DNA of 64,000 bases from Parachaetomium inaequale (Eukaryota > Ascomycota > Sordariomycetes > Sordariales > Chaetomiaceae). The position numbers were made by a program, and so were the translations under genes. The stretch lies in contig MU854384.1 in NCBI GenBank assembly GCA_033296685.1, forward strand, positions 62,001 through 126,000, in the 5' to 3' direction. Below, one piece after another: positions 1 to 12,528 of the stretch. Every line of letters begins with the position of its first letter. The stretch's first letter is position 1. Under the pieces are notes generated by a model, which saw nothing but the letters and a program-made list of their open reading frames with translations, searched no databases and was not told the origin of the DNA.

Positions 1-34
1 GTTCAAATGCGTTCGGAGCGGGAAGGTGACTTAC

Positions 35-1515
35 GAAGGCTCGGAGTGCGGAGCGCACACGATGGCGATGCTCTCAGGCATCATCACTTGGTACCCGGCC
101 TGGGTGTGCAGGTCGCGCGAGCTCATGAAGCATGTCTGCGTCGGGTGGGTGTGGATCCAGCCGATCACGATAAGGTCGTTGGTGATGCAGTACTCGAGCA
201 TGCCCGACTCGTTCTCCGTGTCGCACGTGTCGGACGTGCACTTTTGCTCTGGGATGACCAGGTGCGAGATGAAGAGCGCGTTGTTGACCGTTGTGCCGCA
301 GAGCATGCCGCACATCTCCAGTCCCTTGCGCGTGTTGTCTGCCGCAATCGCCAGGAATTTCTGCCGCAGGCCGCTCGGGAGGAAGACGGGCCGGAGAGGC
401 TCGCTGTTTTCCAGGGTGGCGGCTGGACGGAATGAGACTCGCTCTTGTTTCGCGGGCTCGGCTGGCGCCTTGGGAGGGAGGGCCGGTGCCTGCTCACGAA
501 GTGAGCTGTAATCTGCAAACGCGCTGGACGGCAGTTGTTCTTTGCCCGGCCGAGGGGGCGGGAGCATGGGAGAATCGCGTTCGAGATACAAGTCCTTGTC
601 GGGCCGAGGCGGCGGCCCGCTGGGGCGTCGATCAACGTGCCGCTCTTTTGGTGGCCGCGGCGGCTGGGGGCGGGGACCGTCAGGACGCTCCTGTGGGGTT
701 GGACGCTCGTAGTCCAGTGACGATGACTTGCTGATCGAAGGGTAATAGTACGTAGACGGCCTGGAGTATTCCTCGTCGTCGAAAGCAGTCGCGCGGCCAT
801 CGGCGCGATCCAATTGGCGCCGCGTTGCTTCCATCTGCCTCCGGAGTTCATCGTCATCCATGTACGGTGGCGGAGCTTGCCGGGCGCCGCTCAGCCTATG
901 TTTCCCCTCCTCGAGCGCCCCGGCGGCTCGCCTCCGCCTTTGAATCTCCTTTTTGGCTAGGTCAACTGCAAGATCTTGGTGATCCTGCACGTCGAGGATG
1001 TTTGCGGACGAAGCGTAGTTCCAAGACAGAGGTGAGTCGTTGGTAGGGTGCTTTGCAAGATCCTGCTTCCTAGGCGTCCCCCGCGGGGCGGCTGTCGTCT
1101 TCCTCCACTGGTCATGGATATTGTCAATCGCGGGGCGCAAGGTCTCGAGTATTGCTATCACTTGTGGGATGCGCTTTTGCAAGGGTTTTATGGCTTTCCT
1201 GGACTCTGGCTCTTTCGCCTCGGGATGCATGACGAGGTATTCGAGGACGAGGGTCGAGTATCGGAAAAGGACGAGGTACGCCTGAGGAAAGTTCCCCTCA
1301 CGCAGATATATTTGGCCCTGGAGAGACACAGGTTAGCTTGCATGCACCTGCAGTTGACCTCGGGGTGCCGGGCAAACCTCATGGTGGATGGTCTCGGCCG
1401 CGCGTGCCCAGTACTTGAAGCCGATGCGCGGGTTCCAGTCGAACTGCTTTGCTCTATCGGTCAACTCCTTGGCGCTCATGGGCCCGCGGCCCATGTTCAA
1501 ATCCGTGCTGCTCAT
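35..1515 (-). CDS. AMSH/Sst2-type JAMM deubiquitinase (3' end beyond window)
   Basis: Zinc-dependent isopeptidase of the STAMBP/AMSH family, which cleaves K63-linked ubiquitin chains at endosomes and so acts beside the ESCRT machinery. The start at 1515 begins MSSTDLNMGRGP. Exon 1 is 1378-1515, followed by a 60-bp intron (1318-1377); exon 2 runs to 35, where a GTAAGT donor (34-29) shows that the gene continues off the left edge. The N-terminal 120 residues match the helical MIT-like/USP8-dimerisation region (YLREGNFPQAYLVLFRYSTL). A long proline-rich, charged linker follows. The C-terminal JAMM domain carries the signature HTHPTQTCFMSSRDLHTQ, with the AMSH-specific TQTC segment. About 474 residues are visible; the last part of the MPN domain is missing. 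Family assignment is firm; the substrate preference is inferred from the family. Confidence 0.93.
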
Positions 1516-2554
1516 GATGGCATGGGCGACGAAAACACTTGTCTGAGATGTGACGACTGACGAAATAGCACTCTGCGGCGATCGAAGAGGCTACCGCAAG
1601 CTGGCTTGAATGGTGCGTGCTATCATTGCTGGCTTTGAAAAGAAACGTGGGTGCCTGATGCCGCGTCAACCTCGCACGCTCGCAAGCTGGAAAAGGTCGG
1701 TGACAGCAAGCATGCCGTTGTGTTGCAAGCTGCCTGGCGGCCGCGAGTGCAGTGACATTGCTTCCACGTTGATCGACCCCGCCATCAATTCAGCGGGCCG
1801 GGTTGGGGCTGCCTGTGAAACAGGTGGGGCGGCAGCTCAATCGATTATCGAATCAGCTGAGCTCAATGTGTGCACGGACCAGGCAAAGGTTTGCAGGCTT
1901 GGCAGCCGAGAGCAAACTGCGTCATCTGTTTTTGTTCAGCAGAAGCATTTTGAGTTGATTTTTGACGAGTCTCGGTGTTGAGGACGCACCCGACTTTTTG
2001 TCATTGCAAGAATGGTAACTAAAAACTGTACCGAAAACGGAGAGCATGCCTCATAATAAGATGGATCAAATAATGGTTTGTTTTCTTTCTCTTTTTTCTC
2101 ATTGTTCTTCCTTTTCTTCCTTTTCTCTTCCTTCGGCCCGCCTTCTTGGCCGTCCCGGCGAACCGGAATTCCCGGCCACACATCCGACGACACGAATCTC
2201 GCCTCACACATTCCCCAGTTCCGATACCACGATAGCAGCATCAACTCAACAGGCCCAACTGGTGATTTGTTGGGCTGTCCTATCTCGGGAATAATCGGGA
2301 TGGGACTCTGGCCTTGCCCTGGTCGCGAGGGTGGCACAAACCGCAATGTGCCACGAGGCCCGGCCCGTTCTCAGCCTTGTTGTGTTTGGGCCATGAGACG
2401 GCAAAAAAGGCGGCCAGGGGCTGGCTTGGCCAGAAATTTTAGCTGGGTATAAGACGGTCTGTTCGAAGCTTCCGTGATGCTTTCCTGTGATTTTCTCATT
2501 CCGTCCTCGATTCTGCTTCCCGTGCCTCTTTCTTAGTGTCCCCAACTCTTCACA
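1516..2554. other. Intergenic region with divergent promoters
   Basis: No convincing gene. The stretch holds the 5' regions of the divergent AMSH-like gene and the hypothetical gene at 2555. A pyrimidine-rich tract lies at about 2080-2140, and a TATAAG box lies at 2448-2453. Open frames here lack codon bias and any recognisable family. Confidence 0.6.
2448..2453 (+). promoter_or_regulatory. TATA box of the gene at 2555
   Basis: TATAAG lies 102 bp before the ATG at 2555, at a normal distance for a fungal core promoter followed by a short leader. Confidence 0.5.
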
Positions 2555-3287
2555 ATGGCCGTTTCCGACACCTCTCGTCCTAGCTCCCAGAGCCTCAAAT
2601 GCCAAGGTGATTATACCTGATATTTGGACCTCGTGATCCATCACGTAGCTGACCCCTGCAGCGAGCATTGAGGCATCCATGGACTCCCTCAGCCTCACCC
2701 TGGGCCGGCTCTCCATCCCAGCCGAGGCTTGCCTCTTCAGCCTCCTCAGCCAAAGCTTCGCCAAGATCAGGGGCATCTTCAACCTCAACGACCCCTCCGG
2801 CGTCCTCGCGGAACCGTCCACCCTGGACCGGGTCCTGAACTCCATCTTCGACACCACCGCTCTCCCCCTCGTGACCGAAAAGTCGGTTCTCATCGCCGCC
2901 GGGCTTGATGACCACGACAAGTCGTGCCTTTTCGTGCAGGCCGTGGCGGGCATGGTTTTGATCTTCCGCCATCTCAGCCCGGCGGGTACTGTGGTCTCGG
3001 CGAGCCTCCTTTCCCGTGAGCTTCAGCTCTTCGCGGAGAGTGAGCAACGGCGGGCGGCGCTCGACAAGATCGGAGGCAGCTCCTTGTTCAGCTCGTGTTA
3101 TACCAAGGCTGCCATCGTCGACTTCGTAATGGCCGCTATCGACGAGCGAGAGGTTGGGCATCACGACACCTTGGCCCTCGGCACGGCCGGGGACCATCTC
3201 TTGAGCGACAGTGTTGCGTGGGTTAGCGACCGGCCGTGCAAGAACATGGGGTTGCCGTGGGGGTTCACGATCATGACTCTGAACTGA
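2555..3287 (+). CDS. Hypothetical 225-residue fungal protein
   Basis: The start ATG at 2555 (context CACAATGG) opens a 52-bp exon, followed by a 55-bp intron (2607-2661, GTGATT...CTGCAG) and the main exon 2662-3287. The join keeps frame (17 codons plus one base, then two bases). The protein is soluble with no signal peptide or membrane segment. It is rich in leucine and alanine and looks mainly helical (for example LSIPAEACLFSLLSQSF). I do not recognise the family. It could be a lineage-specific cytosolic protein. It is convergent with the prefoldin gene, with a 164-bp gap between the stop codons. The TATA box at 2448 and the good codon use support it as a real gene. Confidence 0.7.
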
Positions 3288-3451
3288 GGACGGCGAAGGG
3301 CAGGGAAGCAAGGAAGCTGTACAGTAGTGTCATCATATCATCTCCATTCTAGGATAGAGCGTAGCGCGGCGTTGGGGTATCCATCTTGGTTAATAAACGC
3401 ATCGCGTCACCACCACATCCATCCTGAGCGGGCCCAGCGCATCGTGACCTA

Positions 3452-3991
3452 TCATGCCTTGACCGCCTGGGGAGCAGCAGCTTGCGTGCTGGTCTGGGCC
3501 TGGATGATCTCGCCTTTCTTCTTCTCCATCTTGCCCTGCATCTCTTTGATGTGTGACTCCAGCCTCGAGCTTCAGACGGGGTTGAGGTTAGCTTACTTCA
3601 CATCTCATGGACGGCCTCGAACTTACATCTCCTTCTCGATGAACTCTAGCCGGCCATTCACGGTGCTCTCAGCATCCGTCCGTTCTTGCTTGAGAAGCAC
3701 AGGTCCAATCAGCTTGTAGATGGTCTCCTCTTCCTTGAGTTTGGAAAACTCCTAGGGCGGATTAGTCGATGCGGCGGCTGGCTTTCTGCGCCGTAAGTCG
3801 AACCTTTTGTACTCCGAGGTTCTCCTGCTTCTGGGCCTCGAGCTTTTGTCTTGACTGAACAGTATCTTGGAGATCTATTTCTAGTGTGAGCGAACATCAA
3901 GAGTCAGGGGTAATAGGTAGAGGGGTCTACCTTGTTGTAGCTTGGTGAACTCCTCGGAGAGGGCCTGCAGCTTGGCCTGAATTTCGGCCAT
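3452..3991 (-). CDS. YKE2: Prefoldin subunit 6
   Basis: Beta-type subunit of the hexameric prefoldin chaperone, which hands unfolded actin and tubulin to the CCT chaperonin in the cytosol. Four exons can be read: 3931-3991, 3804-3880, 3627-3751 and 3452-3569, with introns of 50, 52 and 57 bp; all joins keep frame. The 126-residue product begins MAEIQAKLQALSEEFTKLQQ and contains the family's two coiled-coil helices. These flank the beta-hairpin segment KEEETIYKLIGPVLLKQE, which is diagnostic for subunit 6. The C-terminal tail ends in AAPQAVKA. The length matches yeast Yke2/Gim1 closely. It shares a 561-bp divergent promoter region with VPS4. Confidence 0.92.
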
Positions 3992-4552
3992 TTTCACTGG
4001 AATATTTGGGGTGGAAGAGCTCGCGGATACTGTCTCGCAAAAGAAGAGCCAAGAAGATGACGCGGTCGAGGTCAAGCTTCAGTCAGTCCACTTTAGGCAG
4101 GCGTTGTTTGTGTACTTGGCGGGTGAATTGTGATGCTGCCGTGGGCGAATTTCTGGAGCCTGAAGTTGTCTGCTAGTATTTTGTTGCGGCTCACACACAA
4201 GTCCTTAACAGCTGAAAAGCCGCCCCGCCGACCAAGCAAAGTGGCGTCAGCCCCGCGCTCCTGCTCCCTGGTCAACGACCGCCCCAGCCTGACGAATGGC
4301 TTCCCGCTCTTGAACCAACCTCAACACAAAACACAATTTTCCTCCGCTGCCCTTCAGCCCGCCCAAGCGACATACCCACAAACCCTCGGCCTGACACCCG
4401 GCACCCGTATTCTCAGCTTCAGCCTATCTAGGTTGCCCTCCATCTCGACAAAACCCGGTCTTGCCCGCCGCACCTCGAAACCGGGCACACGAACCCAAAC
4501 CACCCCGGACCCCAAAAAACCACACACCCGACCCCGAACCCGACCGCCCACC
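3992..4552. other. Divergent promoter region between prefoldin 6 and VPS4
   Basis: The 561 bp hold the 5' regions of both genes. The part nearest VPS4 (about 4320-4550) is C-rich and CA-rich, as in many fungal 5' leaders. An open frame runs through it in frame with VPS4 but has no conserved sequence. Confidence 0.55.
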
Positions 4553-5997
4553 ATGTCCAACACCGACTTCCTCGACCGCGCAATCAAGCAGGTGCGCATA
4601 GCCATCGACGCCGACAACGCCGGGCAGTACGACAAGGCCTACACGCTCTACTACCAATCCCTCGAGCTGTTCATGCTCGCGCTGAAATGGGAGAAGAACC
4701 CCAAGTCCAAGGAGATGATCCGCGCCAAGACGGGCGAGTACATGGACCGGGCCGAGAAGCTGAAAGCACACCTCTCGGACGCCGAGGGCAAGCGCAAGAA
4801 GCCCGGGATGGTGGGCGCCAACGGCGCGTCGACGGGCGGCACGGGCAAGGGCAAGGAGGCCGGTGAGGATGGTGGTGGTGGTGGGGAGACGCTCGACGAG
4901 GACAGCAAGAAGCTGCGCAACGCGCTGGCGGGCGCGATCCTGCAGGAGCGGCCGAACGTGAGCTGGGATGATGTGGCTGGGTTGGAGGGCGCCAAGGAGG
5001 CGCTGAAGGAGGCCGTGTTGCTGCCCATCAAGTTTCCGCATCTGTTTCAGGGGAAACGGCAGCCGTGGAAGGGGATTTTGTTGTATGGGCCGCCCGGGAC
5101 GGGTAAGAGTTATCTGGCCAAAGCGGTCGCGACCGAGGCGAAGAGCACGTTTTTCAGCGTGAGCAGCTCGGATTTGGTGAGCAAGTGGATGGGTGAGAGT
5201 GAACGGTAAGTTGGGCGGTCTTGTCTCAAGGCCATTGGCTGCTTCGTGCTGACAGAGACGGTTCCTAGGCTCGTCCGGCAACTCTTCGCCATGGCCCGCG
5301 AGAACAAGCCCTCCATTATCTTCATCGACGAGATCGACGCGCTGTGCGGCCCCCGTGGGGAAGGCGAGTCCGAAGCCTCGCGCCGGATAAAGACGGAAAT
5401 GCTGGTGCAAATGGACGGCGTGGGCAAAGATTCCAAGGGCGTCCTGATCCTCGGCGCCACAAACATCCCCTGGCAGCTCGATGCGGCCATCCGCCGCCGC
5501 TTCCAGCGCCGCGTGCACATCAGCCTGCCCGACATGGCCGCGCGGACGACCATGTTCAAGCTTGCCGTCGGCGACACCAACACGGCGCTCAAGTCGGAAG
5601 ATTTCCGCGAGCTGGCCAAGGCCGCCGAGGGGTATTCGGGGTCCGATGTCAGTATCGTGGTGCAGGACGCGTTGATGCAGCCCGTCCGGAAGATCCAACA
5701 GGCGACGCACTTCAAGAGGGTACATCACCCGTCTTCCTACTCTTTAGCGAAACCTTTTACTGACTTCATTTTCAGGTAACGGTTGACGGGAAAGAAAAGC
5801 TCACGCCCTGCTCGCCAGGCGATCCTGATGCGGAGGAGATGACGTGGGAAAAGGTGGCGTCGGAGGACCTGCTCGAGCCGCTGGTGGAGAAGAAGGACTT
5901 TATCAGGGCCATCAAGTCTAGCCGGCCGACTGTGTCACAAGTGGACCTCGAACGGAACGAGGAGTGGACAAAGGAGTTTGGCAGTGAGGGGGCATGA
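4553..5997 (+). CDS. VPS4: Vps4, AAA ATPase of the ESCRT-III pathway
   Basis: Disassembles ESCRT-III filaments on endosomes, at cytokinesis and during membrane repair. Three exons (4553-5205, 5269-5719, 5776-5997) with introns of 63 and 56 bp give 441 residues, against 437 in yeast. The N-terminal MIT domain (about 1-75, with AGQYDKAYTLYYQSLELFM) is followed by a charged, glycine-rich linker. The AAA core has Walker A GPPGTGKS from residue 179, Walker B IIFIDEIDAL with the catalytic Glu, and the arginine pair in AIRRRFQRR. The C-terminal beta-domain and helix region (VTVDGKEKLTPCSPG) is present. The ATG at 4553 has context CCACCATGT and begins MSNTDFLDRAI, as expected for the family. Confidence 0.97.
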
Positions 5998-6398
5998 TCA
6001 GGCAGGGCGACATGGGTGTTTGCGGGCAGAGGGACATCATTCAGGCGGGTATTGTTAGCTGGCGTGCGGCGTTTGTAGAGATCCACTGGCTCAGATATGG
6101 TATGCATGGATGGGAGCTCCCAGTTTCTCTTGTAGATTGATATTGACAGATACGACAGGGTCATTTCGCCCCTTCACCATTTTCCCTACTACGCGAGTGT
6201 CAGAATTCAAGCAGGCAGCTCGACCTTGTTTCCATTCCACGCCATGGTATGATACATCCCACTGCAGAATAAGGTGTCTAGACACACAACCCGAGAACTC
6301 CATTGCCCGACCCCAATCCCACAACTCCAAGAAAGCAGAGCGAAGACCAACCAAAAGAAAAAGAGAGAGACACAACCAAGATAGCGAGCACTGGCCGG
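5998..6398. other. Tail-to-tail 3' region between VPS4 and NOP58
   Basis: VPS4 and NOP58 converge here. I see no gene; the stretch should hold both 3' untranslated regions. Confidence 0.6.
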
Positions 6399-8012
6399 CT
6401 ATTCGGCGGCCACCGACTTTCTCTTCTTCTTCTTCTTCTTCTCGCCGTCGTCGACGTCGGCCATCTCGACATCCTCGGCGCCGACGCTCTTCCGCTTCTT
6501 GTCCTTCTTCTCCTTCTTGCCCTCCTTGCCCTCCTTCTTCTTGTCCTTCTTCTCCTTCTTCTCCTTGGCGGTCGGGTGGTCGATCATCTCCTCGTCAATG
6601 CCCATGTCGTCGCCGTCGTCCATGACGGCCTTGATGGCCTTGTCCATCGCGTCGATGTTCTTCATGGGCTTGGTGCCCTTGGCGTACCACTCGAGCCGCT
6701 GCTCCAGCTGGTCGCGCATGACCTCGCCGAAGCGCTTCGTCGGCTTCTCGGAGAAGTTGTCGATACGGCTGGCAATGGAGCACTTGTTGGCCAGGTACCG
6801 CGAGATGCGGCCCTTGACCTTGGGGCCGGCACGCCCGATGAAGGAGCTCTGGTAGAGCAAACCGTACTTGGGTGTCGCGCCCTTGGTCTTGAGCGCACGG
6901 AAGAGCGCCTTCTCGGCACCGAGAATCTGGAGGGTTGACGCGGGGTACTTGGCGAGGTTGGTCAGGGAGCCGGCGTGCGAGATGAGACGGGCGGCGACGG
7001 GGGTGCCCAGGATGACCTGCAGATTGGGGGCGACATCGCCCATCTTCTTGTCGAGCGACTCGGCGAGGATGCGCCTGTAGTCGGCCATCTTGGAGACGTT
7101 CGAGGCAAGGTCCTTGACCATCAGGAGATCGGCCTCGCTGATGTCCTGCCCCATGGAAATCTTGGCCGCCTGAACGATGGCCTCGGCCTTGTCCTGGTCC
7201 TGGTTGAGAACGTTCGCAATGTCGTCGACGCGCTCGTCGTTGAGGCTCCGCTTGTCGCCGACAGCGAGAACCAGCTTGGCGTAGGTGCCGTTGTCGGACA
7301 CGATCCGGATGAGCTCGGGGAAATGCCAGCCATACCACTCCCTCACACGCATGGCGCCCTGGTTGATACCCTTGTCAAGCGCGTCGAGGGTCGCAATGCC
7401 TTGGATGATGTGATTGTCGTTCTTGTGCACGCTGAACTTGACCTTGGCGCGTGAGTAGGCGTGGCCGAGACCCAGCTGGGCGCGGTTGATGTCGCCCTCC
7501 TGCAGGCCCTTGAGGAGCTTGTTGGCGTGGAGGCGAATGCCCCGCAGGAGCGCGGCGACAACCTCGGAGGTGTCGGCCGCCTCGCACTGGACGCCGGGGA
7601 AGGCGGCGCTGATCTCGCCCGCTATCCGCTTGTCGACAACGCCCAGCACGATCTTGCTCTTCTTCCCGCTGGTCTGCGGCAGGTTGAGTTCGAGGGTGTT
7701 CTTAAGGTGGTCCGGCATGATGCCCTCGGAAATGAGGTTGATCGCTTCCAAACCGTGGGCGGCAGATCTGGGAGCGGTTAGCCGCCAGAATAAACACAGC
7801 ACGCCGACGGCATGCCATTGAGCGCGAGCGGCCAACACTTACGTCCAGGGGTTGAAGCTGCGCAATTGGATCATCTTGCCAAACTTGTCGAGGCTCTTCA
7901 TCGCATCCTTGACCTCGGGCAGTTCCAGGCCGACGGTATCGGCCTGGTGCACGACCTCGAACAGCGAGAAGCCGACGGCGCTCTCGAAGAGCAGGTAATT
8001 GACCACCACCAT
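6399..8012 (-). CDS. NOP58: Nop58, core protein of box C/D snoRNPs
   Basis: Nucleolar protein that, with Nop56, fibrillarin and Snu13, forms the particle guiding 2'-O-methylation of rRNA. Exon 1 (7843-8012) begins MVVVNYLLFESAVGFSLFEV. A 75-bp intron (7768-7842) precedes exon 2 (6399-7767). The product has 512 residues (yeast 511). The order is the N-terminal Nop5/56/58 domain, a coiled coil, and the Nop domain with GTPVAARLISHAGSLTNLAK and SFIGRAGPKVKGRISRYLA. A highly charged KKE/KKD tail (about the last 70 residues) ends KKKKKKRKSVAAE. The tail explains the simple purine/pyrimidine repeats at 6418-6565. It diverges from the C2H2 gene across 1.4 kb. Confidence 0.97.
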
Positions 8013-9453
8013 GTTGACTGTTTCTGATTGGAGCCGAGTAACCGGTGTGTTGTGTGGTGTCCGGGGCGTTGGCGGCGTGTCGACCCTGTTCAATGGCCAC
8101 CGGTTCGAGATGCGGGTTGGCAACGCTCCCAGGTCTCGATAATTTTCCAGACTTTCAAGTTTTCGAAATTTTTGCGGCAAGCTTGCGCACGAGCCATGTG
8201 GGGTCCTCTTGGCAGACTGTCTGGTGGCAGTGGTGGCAGTTGTGGGCCCCGCAACTCTCACCTTGTCACCTGTCCGTCAGCTGCTGCGTCCAGGCTCCCC
8301 CCTCATCCCGCACTCGGCCATTTTAGGGCATTTCTTCCGTCCGGCCCATCTCTCGGCTCTCAATCCCAACCAAGCAGCTGCACCTCATCAGATCGGTTCC
8401 AGGTTCTCGGCGGACCGTTGTCTCAGCCCTACCACCCCTCGAGCACCCCTTCCCCGGCCCATCACAATGGCGACCGCCCTGTTTGGGCCGTTCCCGGCCG
8501 CCATCTTCGGTTCCCGGGCTCTGGCTGCCAATCGTTTACTGCCCACTTGACGTCGCGTCTCTGAGACCGAGAGGACAGCAATCTTGACGACAGCCCACCG
8601 CCATGTCTCATCCCACACGACAGAGTCCCCTCGGCATCGCCGGCTACCTGTTGCTTGGGTCCTTCCCCAACGGGACGGCTCCAACTTACGCATCAGCCGT
8701 TCTGTCGCCTACCCGAAGTCTGTCCCGGGAAGCTGACCGACGGTCTGCATCCTTCCCGGCCCATTGCTGGGCTGGGGTTGCATCCAGCTGACATTCTGCT
8801 TCCGTCTTGCCGGCCATGGGATTGATCCAAGGTGCCCATACGCGGTCCGGCCCTCGAGCCAAACTGGGGCATGAGATGAGTTGAAGCAAGGAAAAGGAGA
8901 AGGCTGTCCCCAAGGCCTGGGTGACAGGTTGGGAAGAGACGGAGGGGAATACTGCTGTAATTGGATGTCGTCCCTGAAACGGTACTGTCGGCCAATCAGC
9001 AGACCGGGACGCGCTCGAAACACTGAGCGGCGGTTCGGCACCTTTCCACTCTTGTCTGTCAGCCGTACCGCGATAGGCAATGCCAATCTCAACCCCCAGG
9101 AGTTATGCGCAGCTGCGACGAGCCACCTTCACCGACCCCTTGCAGCCTTGTCCTCGGCACCATTCTCCCTACGTCATATATCAACCGCACCCATGGCGCA
9201 AATGGCTGTGTTGATGTCTCCGGATCTTGGACCTAGGCCACCCTTGACGCGTAGTCCCGCCCAGCTTCCCCGACGCCTATGGTGACACAGAATTGTCGCC
9301 GCCAACGCCTCGTCCAGAACACCTCACCCGGTGGGGTGCATGGCACGCGGCTTTCGCTGACGAAGCCGCTGCTAGCCTTTGACTTTTACCTCTTTTGAGC
9401 CAAACATCCACGCCAGCCATCAACGCTTCTTGTTTGTTCCCGACTCTGTCAAC
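8013..9453. other. Long divergent promoter region, no gene seen
   Basis: The 1.44 kb separate NOP58 and the C2H2 gene. Several open frames of 60-180 codons exist on both strands, but none shows family similarity or consistent codon use. The part beside 9454 is probably a long leader of the C2H2 gene, as is common for fungal regulators. Confidence 0.5.
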
Positions 9454-12400
9454 ATGGACACCAGATATCCGAGCCCCGTGGCCGACACCTCGCCTTCGTC
9501 AAACGACATAGCAACGGCAGCTCACGATGTTGGGGACCCAAGGCGGCTTGTCACCCAGGGCTCTGACCCCCGTATGCCGGCTGCGAGTCAAGCTGCTCTG
9601 CCCGGCATTGCGAAGCAGACCATCGCTGGCACTCCTCGGGAAGATGCCAGCCCGGAAGGCGGCATGATCCGGGAGTCATGGGTGTCGTTTGCCTCGACAG
9701 CGGCCAGCAGAGATTCAGGGGTCCCCAGCATCTTCTCTGTCAGGGCTTCAACCGCTTCGGCCGCCACCCGGTACTCAGTCCGCCAGTCCTCGATCGAGTC
9801 CCCGATCTCAGCGACCAGCCCGATGCACCAGGGACACCGGAAGAGCAGCTACCCCCATGGCCCTCGGTACTGCTGCACCTTCTGCGACGAGGCTTTCGAC
9901 ACAAATACGGAATGGAAGCTCCACGAATTCGAGTTCCATGACCGGCGAGAGCGATACGCCTGCACGAGCTGCCCAGCCGTATTTCCGCGGGCAGCGCTCT
10001 TCACAAAGCACCTCAAAGCCGACCACGGTCTCAATGCTGCTGAGGTCACGGCGACTCCTGTAGAGTACGCTCCTATTCGAAGCGCTTGGGGTTGTGGGTT
10101 CTGCGGGGCTGTCATCTCCTCACGCACCGACTACTTGGACCATGTTGGCGAGCATTACGACGAAGGGAAGGAGATGGCCGAATGGCAGCATACCCGTGTC
10201 ATTGAGGCTTTGCTACATCAACCAAAGGTCGCATCGGCTTGGATGGCCTTGGTCACCAAGGAGGAGCATGCACGGGGGGCGAAGCTGCGGTTTCTTTGGG
10301 ATCCCCATACAACTGGCCGGGCCACGGACGAAAAAGAGCCTCGGCGGTTGCAGGACATGTTGGAGCTTTTCGCTACTGGGTCAATGGAGGCAGCCGAGGT
10401 CGCGACAGTGGCGTACAGCAGCGCGCATATCAGACTTGAGGGTAACGTCAGCGACTTGATCAACAAGCTTTACCTGCGAAATCCAGACCCGAAGCCGAGC
10501 AAAACGACCCCCAATCTCGCGCAACATTCACCGGAGTTGGAACCTACGGTTCCGGGGACGACCGACGATGTGGTCTCCCCAATGTCCCCTTTGCCCGCAC
10601 CCTTGCGGCCCCCCACGGCTCCTCCGCGGATGTCGAACCCGTTACCTCCTCCATTCGGGCTTCAGTCACAATCACCGGCATCTTCTTCTGCACCCTCCGT
10701 CGCCGGATTAGTGGAGGTTGGTCTGCCTGCCCTTCCGCGTCCCTTCAAGCCGAGCTCGCTCCACCGCATCGACAGTTCCCGAAGCTTTGGTCTTTTCAAA
10801 AACGCTGTAGCTATCAGCAACCTCGACCGGCAGGGGGGGATCATTATGCTGCCGCCCATGGGCTCCTCTGATGTTCCTCCTATCTCGATCCGAAGGACAG
10901 CAGAGTTGCTGCCGCCTGCCTCGGAGACTCCGGGACGGCCGTTCTCGGCCGGTGACCAAAGGCCAACGTTGTCGGCGATGGGGTTGAACACAACCTCCTC
11001 TGTCAAGCCACACACGAGCTCGAGCACGCTGTCCACTCACACTAGAGATAGCTCCCACGGGTTTGGTGACAGCACGAGCGAGATAGTGTCGGACGACAGC
11101 CTTTCGGAGCCGGACTCTTGGCTGGATTCTGGTGCAGTGCCCACGGCTACCAAGATTTGGAGGAATTCGTTCCAACAAACCGTTGACCGAGGTATGAGAC
11201 GGCTCTGGCTCCAGTACAACCATGACTGGGACGCTCTGGTCAGGCAGTGTGTGGGTGACAAGAGCACCAATTCAACCCAGTACCGGGAATCATCGGGGCG
11301 AGTACGCAAAGGTGCGTCTTCACGCTACGCGCCAAGCAAGGGGCTTCGTCCGAATGGAAAATCGCTTGGCCAAGAAGACGAGGAGGAAGACGACGAACGC
11401 GAGGGTTACCGGCCGCCATCATCCCTGTCCAAGCGCAGCCCGGAGTCTGCGAAGAGGTTCGCATGTCCCTTCAGGAAGCACGACCCCAACACCTACAACA
11501 TCCAGGATCACGAAGTGTGCGCGATCAGGTCATGGTCGACGATCTCCAGGTTGAAGTATGTGCCGGTAATCCACCAGCAGGCCAAGGCTAACCCACGAGC
11601 AGGGAACACCTCTACCGCAGACATTACAAGATACACTGCCAAAGATGCAAGCGAATTTTCATCGATGTCAGGGAGCTGGCTGAGCACGAAATGTTGGCCA
11701 TGGGCTGCGAAGTCTTGGACGTAATACCTCCCGGCGATATCACTACGTACCAGGAAAAGCAACTCAAATCGAGGAAACACACCACGCGGCGGCAGACGGA
11801 TGAGGAGAAGTGGAGAGACATCTACCGGCTCCTCTTCCCCAACGAGGAAATCCCATCGCCATGTAAGTGGCCCTCTCGGGTGCCGGAAGTATCTGGGTGG
11901 CGAATGGTTCGCTGATACGAGGCCAGATCCCGAGGCTACCGAGGACATGGGGCCCACAACCGCCGAGTCCCAAGTCAGTTTCAACTTCCAGCACTTTCTC
12001 CTGAGCGAAATGCCGACTTTGTTCACCAGGACCGCCGAAGAACATGCCGGAAGGCACCTCCAAGCTCACGAAGGATTGGCGTTGGAAGTCATCCCGGGGA
12101 TCATCCAAGACGCGCTTCAAAAAGCATTCAGGGCCTGGGAGGCAAGAGGTAGCGCGTTGCCGACGCGGGAGGCCTCGGTGGCATCAATGAGCTTTCTGCC
12201 GGAGACTCCGACTTCGCTCGCTTACAGCTTCGGGCAGCCCACTGCCTACCAAACGCCGCAGCCTGCCGCCACAGTGGACCACAGCTTTCCCCATGGTCGC
12301 TTTAACACCACGGACTTTGCTTGCGAGGTCCCGCATGCCAGCCACGCCGACGACTCCGGATTTGCGGAAGACAGCTTCTTCACGTCTGGGCCTCCCGTCG

Positions 12401-12528
12401 ACTTCAACACCTTCGCCCCGCAATATGAGAGAGGCCCTTGGGAGCCAGCTCTTGGTCTGATGGGTGTGGGCTCGCTCGAAGGGGACTTGAACCTGAGCGG
12501 TCACTTCCGAGGGTTCCAGGATGGTTAA
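9454..12528 (+). CDS. Large C2H2 zinc-finger protein
   Basis: Probable nuclear regulator of 987 residues. Three exons: 9454-11555, 11603-11862 and 11927-12528, with introns of 47 and 64 bp. Three C2H2-like fingers sit near residues 139-230 (starting CCTFCDEAF, CTSCPAVF and CGFCGAVI). A Ser/Pro-rich disordered middle follows. The C-terminal region is a fungal motif of the type FACPFRKHDPNTY ... ISRLKEHLYRRH ... CQRCKRIF, reconstituted across intron 1, which falls exactly inside it. The motif is known from many Pezizomycotina proteins of unknown function. The ATG at 9454 (CAACATGG) is chosen over an in-frame ATG at 9379, whose extra 25 residues look like leader. The target genes are unknown. 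Confidence 0.88.

Noticed and set aside
4130..4552. Open frame continuous with VPS4 that would add 141 residues at the N-terminus.
   Set aside because: The sequence is low-complexity, Pro/Thr/Arg-rich and not part of any Vps4; the MIT domain begins properly at the ATG at 4553.
6420..6560. CTT/TTC-rich simple repeat.
   Set aside because: It is the coding sequence of the KKE/KKD tail of NOP58, not an independent repeat.
9379..9453. Earlier in-frame ATG for the C2H2 gene.
   Set aside because: The extra 25 residues look like leader, and the ATG at 9454 has the better context; it cannot be excluded without transcripts.
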